Origin: an uncultured Clostridia bacterium
GTDB lineage: Bacteria > Bacillota > Clostridia > Oscillospirales > Oscillospiraceae
Length of the DNA stretch: 7,966 bases
NCBI GenBank assembly: GCA_946187475.1
Contig: CAMHRJ010000091.1
Span: 1 to 7,966 of the forward strand
Direction of reading: 5' to 3'
How positions within the stretch are numbered: the stretch's first letter is position 1; each line of letters begins with the position of its first letter. The notes beneath the pieces are model-generated. The model was not told the DNA's origin. It saw nothing but the letters and a program-made list of their open reading frames with translations, and did no database searches. This document shows, piece after piece, positions 3,959-7,966 of this stretch. Made by a program: the position numbers and the translations under genes.

Positions 3959-5473
3959 ATGGAAGACGGAATCGTTCTGACCATGCGCGGGATCTGCAAA
4001 GCCTTCCCGGGCGTGAAGGCCCTGAACAACGTGGATTTCACCCTGCGCAAGGGAGAGATCCACGCGCTGATGGGCGAAAACGGGGCCGGCAAATCCACGC
4101 TAATCAAGGTCCTGACCGGCGTGTATGAGAAAGACGCCGGAAGCATCTGCATCGATGGCTGCCCGGGAGAGGCGCACATCCACTCCCCCCAGCAGGCCCA
4201 GGAGATCGGTATCAGCACGGTGTATCAGGAAATCACGCTTTGTCCGAACTTGACCGTGGCGGAGAATATGTTTATCGGCAGAGGCAAGGGCGCGATCGTC
4301 CATTGGAAGGAGTACGAAAAGCGGGCCGACGAGATCCTGAAGAGTCTGGGCATCCCCGCCCGGGCCAACCAGGAGCTGTCCCGCTGCTCCCTGGCCGTGC
4401 AGCAGATGGTGGCCATCGCCCGGGCCGTGGACATGAACTGCAAGGTGCTGATCCTGGACGAGCCCACCTCCTCCCTGGACGACAACGAGGTGGCCAGACT
4501 CTTCCAGCTCATGCGCGACCTGAAAGCAAAGGGCGTGGGCATCATCTTCGTTACCCACTTCCTGGAGCAGGTCTACCAGGTCAGCGACCGGATCACCGTG
4601 CTGCGCAACGGCGAGCTGGTGGGCGAGTACGTGGTGGAAAAGCTGCCCCAGGTGGAGCTGGTGGCCAAGATGATGGGCAAGAGCCTGGACGATCTGGCCG
4701 AGCTGGAGCGCATCGGGCAGAAGGGCGCCATCTCCGACAACTGCGTCTACGAAGCAGCCGCGCTCTCCAGCAGCGAGTGCAGACCCTTTGATTTTCACAT
4801 CCGGGGCGGCGAGGTGAACGGCTTCACCGGCCTGCTGGGCTCCGGGCGCAGCGAGAGCGTCCGGGCCATCTTCGGGGCGGACCGGGTCACCGGCGGCAAG
4901 ATCCGCATCAAGGGAAAGGCGGCCCGGATCACCAAACCCCACGACGCCATGAAAAACGGCATCGGCTATCTGCCCGAGGACCGCAAGCGGGACGGCATCA
5001 TCGCCGATCTCTCCGTGCGGGACAACATCATCCTGGCCCTGCAGGTCATTCAGGGCATGAATCATCCCATTTCCCGGGCGAAGGCCGAGGCCTTTGCCGA
5101 CGAATACATCGCGGCGCTGCAGATCAAGACCGCGTCGCAGGACACGCCCATCAAGTCCCTCTCCGGCGGCAACCAGCAGAAGGTCATCCTGGCCCGCTGG
5201 CTGCTGACCCATCCCCAGTACCTGATCCTGGACGAGCCCACCCGCGGCATCGACGTGGGCACCAAGGCCGAGATCCAGAAGCTGGTGCTGAAGCTGGCGG
5301 AGGAGGGCATGAGCATCACCTTCATTTCCTCCGAGATCGAGGAAATGCTGCGCACCTGTTCCCGGCTGATCGTCATGCGCGACCGGAAGATCGTGGGCGA
5401 GCTCACCGGCGACGACCTGACCCAGGCACAGGTCATGAAGACCATTGCGGGAGGCGAACAGACAGATGAGTAA
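3959..5473 (+). CDS. ytfR: ABC importer ATPase with two nucleotide-binding domains (YtfR-like)
   Basis: A 504-residue cytoplasmic ATPase that energises sugar import. Domain 1 (about 5-240): Walker A GENGAGKST at 39-47, Q-loop Tyr-Gln-Glu at 89-91, a signature reduced to Ser-Leu-Ala-Val-Gln-Gln (144-149), Walker B LILDEPTSSLD (164-174), then an H-loop in Phe-Val-Thr-His-Phe-Leu-Glu-Gln-Val. Domain 2: degenerate Walker A Gly-Leu-Leu-Gly-Ser-Gly-Arg-Ser-Glu, complete signature LSGGNQQKV, and Walker B LILDEPTRGID. This pattern, including the altered first signature (Phe-Ser-Val-Ala-Met-Gln-Gln in E. coli YtfR) and the Arg in the second P-loop, is normal for the RbsA/MglA/YtfR class; it matches YtfR best. 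Length is typical. Start: ATG with AGGAG (3946-3950) eight bases upstream; the earlier ATG 3951 is out of frame. The stop overlaps the next start by eight bases. Confidence 0.92.
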   Translation: MEDGIVLTMRGICKAFPGVKALNNVDFTLRKGEIHALMGENGAGKSTLIKVLTGVYEKDAGSICIDGCPGEAHIHSPQQAQEIGISTVYQEITLCPNLTVAENMFIGRGKGAIVHWKEYEKRADEILKSLGIPARANQELSRCSLAVQQMVAIARAVDMNCKVLILDEPTSSLDDNEVARLFQLMRDLKAKGVGIIFVTHFLEQVYQVSDRITVLRNGELVGEYVVEKLPQVELVAKMMGKSLDDLAELERIGQKGAISDNCVYEAAALSSSECRPFDFHIRGGEVNGFTGLLGSGRSESVRAIFGADRVTGGKIRIKGKAARITKPHDAMKNGIGYLPEDRKRDGIIADLSVRDNIILALQVIQGMNHPISRAKAEAFADEYIAALQIKTASQDTPIKSLSGGNQQKVILARWLLTHPQYLILDEPTRGIDVGTKAEIQKLVLKLAEEGMSITFISSEIEEMLRTCSRLIVMRDRKIVGELTGDDLTQAQVMKTIAGGEQTDE

Positions 5474-6533
5474 AAAGAAAAACGGCTCCTCCGGCCTGGG
5501 TCAGCTGCTGATCCCGCTGATAGCCCTGGGCATCCTGGTCCTGTTCAATCTGTTCCGTGACATCAGCTTCTTCTCGATCACCATGCGGGTGAACAACAGC
5601 GGCAACATCGTGCTGGCGGGAAACCTGATCAGCATCATCGACAACGCCAGCGAGCTTGCCATCATCGCCATGGGCATGACCCTGGTGACGGCGGCCTGCG
5701 GCGGGCAGGACATCTCCGTGGGCGCGGTCGCCGCCATCTCCGGCGCGGTGCTGGTCAAGGTCCTGCAGGGCATGGGCGGCATCACCCCGGTCAGCCTGCT
5801 CCTGGGCTTTTTGGCCGCCACCCTGGTGACCATCCTCTTCAAGCTTTTTAACGGTACCCTGGTGGCCGTGTTCCGGATCCAGCCCATGATCGCGACCCTG
5901 ATCCTCTTTTCCTGCGGCCGCTCCATCGCCTACTGGATCAACGGCGACGCCACCCCGCAGCTCTACGCCCCCATTATCGATTCCATCGGCAAGACCATCC
6001 CCGGCATCCCCATCCCCACCCCGATTTTCGCGGTGCTGCTGATGGGCCTGCTGCTGATCCTGCTGTTCCGCTTCACCAGCCTGCGGCTCTATACCCAGTC
6101 CGTGGGCATCAACCAGGGCGCAGCCCGGCTCAACGGCATCAACCCCACCACCGTCAAGCTCATCAGTTTCGTGATCCTGGGCGTCTGCGTGTCCATAGCG
6201 GCCCTCCTCGGCGTATGCCGCATGCATCAGCTCAATCACAAAAATCTGCTGGTGGACATCGAGATGGACGCCATCCTGGCGGTGGCCATCGGCGGCAACA
6301 GTCTGGGCGGCGGAAAGTTCAAGCTGATCGGCAGCATTCTGGGCGCCTACATCATCCAGATGCTGACCACCACGCTCTACGCCATGAACGTAAACCCGGT
6401 CAACATCAAGGCCTACAAGGCCATCGTCATCATCCTCATCGTGGTGGCCGGCTCCCCCGTAATCAAGAGGGGGCTCACGGCCCTCTGGAAAAAGCTGCGG
6501 ACGAACAAGGCGCAGACCGAGGGGGTGAACTGA
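5466..6533 (+). CDS. ytfT: ABC sugar importer permease 1 (YtfT-like)
   Basis: A 355-residue inner-membrane permease of the RbsC/AraH branched family, forming the channel together with the second permease. A charged cytoplasmic start (Ser-Lys-Lys-Lys-Asn) leads into the first membrane segment (about residues 10-28) and a series of hydrophobic spans, probably eight to ten. Family marks are CGGQDISVGAVAA (equivalent to the Gly-Gly-Ile-Asp-Leu-Ser-Val-Gly motif), FRIQPMIATLIL, and near the C-terminus MDAILAVAIGGNSLGGGKF, the loop that contacts the ATPase; all match E. coli YtfT. ATG 5466 was preferred to TTG 5445, which would lie inside the ribosome binding region; GGGAGG at 5449-5454 is upstream and the start overlaps the ATPase stop by eight bases, indicating translational coupling. 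The C-terminus is a lysine/arginine-rich cytoplasmic tail. Confidence 0.88.
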   Translation: MSKKKNGSSGLGQLLIPLIALGILVLFNLFRDISFFSITMRVNNSGNIVLAGNLISIIDNASELAIIAMGMTLVTAACGGQDISVGAVAAISGAVLVKVLQGMGGITPVSLLLGFLAATLVTILFKLFNGTLVAVFRIQPMIATLILFSCGRSIAYWINGDATPQLYAPIIDSIGKTIPGIPIPTPIFAVLLMGLLLILLFRFTSLRLYTQSVGINQGAARLNGINPTTVKLISFVILGVCVSIAALLGVCRMHQLNHKNLLVDIEMDAILAVAIGGNSLGGGKFKLIGSILGAYIIQMLTTTLYAMNVNPVNIKAYKAIVIILIVVAGSPVIKRGLTALWKKLRTNKAQTEGVN

Positions 6534-7670
6534 GTGTTCGAAAAGAAAAACGGCGCGGCGCTCCGGACAAGAGAGCCCCTGACCGATACCCAGATGCTGA
6601 TGTTCATCAGTATCGGTATTTTCGCGGCCATGTATCTGGCGGCCGTCCTCTTCATGGGCGGCGGTTTTCGGAAGCCGCAGATGTTCTTTGACCTGCTCAA
6701 CGACAACGCGGCCCTCATCATCATCTCCTGCGCCCTGACCATCGTCATGATCACCGGCGGCATCAACATCAGCGTGGGCGGCGTCATCGGCCTGACCACC
6801 ATGGCCTGCGCGATCTTCGTCAACAGCCGGAGCGGGGAGAGCGGCACGGTCAGCATCCTGCTGACGCTGTTGCTGGCCCTGGGCATCGGCCTGGGCTTCG
6901 GCGTCCTGCAGGGCTTTCTGGTGGCCCGGCTGGAGATCCAGCCCTTCATCGTCACCCTGGCGGGCATGTTCCTGGCCCGGGGCCTGACTACCATCCTCTC
7001 CCTGGAGCCGGTCACGGTATCCCACGAGGGCTTCCAGGCGCTGGTGGAAAGCAGGGTGAAGATCCCCTGGCTGGGCTATGTAGCCCCCAACGGCAACCTG
7101 ATCCCGGCCAAGATCGAGATCGGGGCAATCGTGGCCATCTGCGTGGTGATCCTGATGGCGCTGACGCTGCACAACACTCGCTTCGGCCGGAACGTTTATG
7201 CCGTGGGCGGCAATCCCCAAAGCGCCCTGATGCTGGGCATCAACGTCAAGCGCACCGTTTTCTGGGCCTACGTGATCAGCGGTCTGCTCAGCGGCCTGGC
7301 CGGCTTCGTGTTCCTGATGCACAAGCCCGCCGGCAATGCCAGCGTGGCCATGCGCAGCGAGATGGACGCCATCGCTGCCTCCATCATCGGCGGCACGCTG
7401 CTCACCGGCGGCGTGGGCAATGTGATCGGCTCCTTCTTCGGCGCCATGATCCTGGCCACCATCCAGAAGATCATTTTCCTGAGTCCGCTGAACGCTTCCT
7501 GGTGGCAGGATATGGCCAACGGCGCCATGCTCTGCTTCTTCATTCTGCTGCAGAGCCTGATCCTCATGCGCAGAAACAACAGCAAAACAGCGGGAAAGCT
7601 CCAGAAAAATCTGAAAATACACAAGGCGGACAAGACGACCGAGGGAAAAGAGGAAAAACATGAAACGTGA
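6534..7670 (+). CDS. yjfF: ABC sugar importer permease 2 (YjfF-like)
   Basis: A 378-residue permease, partner of the preceding one. GTG 6534 directly follows the TGA of permease 1 and has GAGGGGG (6519-6525) eight bases upstream. After about 20 charged residues come the membrane spans, with family motifs ITGGINISVGGVIG, LEIQPFIVTLAGMFLARG, TRFGRNVYAVGGN and, late, DAIAASIIGGTLLTGGVG, which match E. coli YjfF closely. The Asn in Gly-Gly-Ile-Asn-Ile-Ser replaces the more common Asp. The protein is longer than YjfF (about 330) because of an N-terminal extension and a lysine-rich tail of some 35 residues, encoded by sequence less GC-rich than the rest. The tail overlaps the araA start by 11 bases. 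Two distinct permeases plus one double ATPase is the YtfT-YjfF-YtfR arrangement, unlike the single homodimeric permease of the RbsC system. Confidence 0.88.
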   Translation: MFEKKNGAALRTREPLTDTQMLMFISIGIFAAMYLAAVLFMGGGFRKPQMFFDLLNDNAALIIISCALTIVMITGGINISVGGVIGLTTMACAIFVNSRSGESGTVSILLTLLLALGIGLGFGVLQGFLVARLEIQPFIVTLAGMFLARGLTTILSLEPVTVSHEGFQALVESRVKIPWLGYVAPNGNLIPAKIEIGAIVAICVVILMALTLHNTRFGRNVYAVGGNPQSALMLGINVKRTVFWAYVISGLLSGLAGFVFLMHKPAGNASVAMRSEMDAIAASIIGGTLLTGGVGNVIGSFFGAMILATIQKIIFLSPLNASWWQDMANGAMLCFFILLQSLILMRRNNSKTAGKLQKNLKIHKADKTTEGKEEKHET

Positions 7671-7966
7671 ATTTTGGTTTGTGGTCGGCAGTCAGTTCCT
7701 GTACGGCCCGGATGTTCTAGTCACCGTGGAAAAGCGGGCCAAGGAGATGGCGGAGGAGCTCTCCGGGGCGCTGCCCTATCCTCTGATCTATAAAGTCACC
7801 GCCAAGACCAACCGGGAGATCGCCCAAGTGGTCCGGGAGGCCAATTACCGGGACGAGTGCGCCGGCATCATCACCTGGTGCCACACCTTCAGCCCCAGCA
7901 AAATGTGGATCGACGGCCTGCGGGACCTGCAGAAGCCCTGGTGCCACTTCGCCACCCAGTATGACC
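7660..7966 (+). CDS. araA: L-arabinose isomerase, N-terminal part (cut by window end)
   Basis: The first 102 codons of L-arabinose isomerase, the cytoplasmic enzyme that converts L-arabinose to L-ribulose, first step of the arabinose pathway. The family start Phe-Trp-Phe-Val-x-Gly-Ser-Gln-x-Leu-Tyr-Gly is present (residues 4-15), as is ITWCHTFSPSKMWIDGL, a conserved stretch of the N-terminal substrate domain, and a Pro-x-x-His-x-x-Thr-Gln segment at the end. Full-length enzymes are near 500 residues; the metal-binding and catalytic Glu and His residues lie beyond the window. The ATG has AGAGG (7649-7653) six bases upstream and lies inside the end of the second permease gene, so it is translated from the same mRNA. 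Its presence fixes the probable substrate of the transporter. araB and araD would be expected further on. Confidence 0.93.
   Translation, partial: MKREFWFVVGSQFLYGPDVLVTVEKRAKEMAEELSGALPYPLIYKVTAKTNREIAQVVREANYRDECAGIITWCHTFSPSKMWIDGLRDLQKPWCHFATQYD

Noticed and set aside
4390..4407. Apparent loss of the LSGGQ signature in the first ATPase domain
   Set aside because: The YtfR/RbsA class normally has a divergent signature in domain 1 and a degenerate P-loop in domain 2, so this is not a defect.
4100..5212. Minus-strand open frame of 370 codons opposite the ATPase gene
   Set aside because: Same cause: Gly/Leu/His/Asp-rich low-information protein antisense to a gene with full ABC motifs.
5433..7661. 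Minus-strand open frame of 742 codons opposite both permeases
   Set aside because: Its product is an implausible His/Gln/Asp/Gly-rich sequence without domains, produced by strong C/G third-position bias of the two real permease genes. The plus-strand frames have clear permease motifs.

Overview
The window joins two different kinds of DNA. The right four fifths (about 1372-7966) is GC-rich and reads as a complete L-arabinose uptake module. It has an AraR-type repressor on the minus strand and, divergent from it, an operon for a lipoprotein sugar-binding protein, a double ABC ATPase, two permeases, and the first 102 codons of L-arabinose isomerase (araA), cut by the window end. The left fifth (1-1371) is visibly lower in GC and looks like debris of an integrated mobile element: a tRNA-like 3' end, strong hairpins, a small DUF4314 protein, and two gene fragments fused out of frame.

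The organism is most likely a GC-rich member of the Clostridia (gut Oscillospirales-like). This is inference. It rests on the GntR-LacI hybrid AraR typical of Bacillota, a lipoprotein-anchored binding protein instead of a periplasmic one, AGGAGG-type ribosome binding sites, and DUF4314 genes, which are familiar from conjugative elements of Clostridia.

Layout: tRNA-like 3' end (1-31) with two successive intrinsic terminators (65-98, 178-218); a 13-bp perfect inverted repeat (248-286); a 12-codon ORF and the DUF4314 gene (364-734); the 5' end of a C5 cytosine methyltransferase joined near position 870 to the 3' end of another gene (738-1117); a short intergenic stretch with a possible 32-codon ORF and a 14-bp hairpin (1118-1371); araR (minus, 1372-2436); a 399-bp AT-rich divergent control region (2437-2835); then the operon: binding protein (2836-3843), ATPase (3959-5473), permease (5466-6533), permease (6534-7670), araA (7660 onward). 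The last four cistrons overlap or abut, so they are probably translationally coupled. A hairpin in the 115-bp gap after the binding-protein gene probably lets that protein be made in excess of the rest.

The transporter is orthologous in architecture and motifs to the E. coli YtfQ-YtfR-YtfT-YjfF furanose importer. Its linkage to araR and araA argues that it imports L-arabinose here, possibly in the furanose form. The divergent region holds the most interesting signal: one near-consensus AraR palindrome just upstream of the operon's -35 box, plus four ATTTGTA-type half-sites. Three of the five sites are spaced 32 and 31 bp apart (about three helical turns), and another overlaps the araR -35 box. 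No wholly new system is evident; the novelty is in this operator layout and in the element scar to the left.
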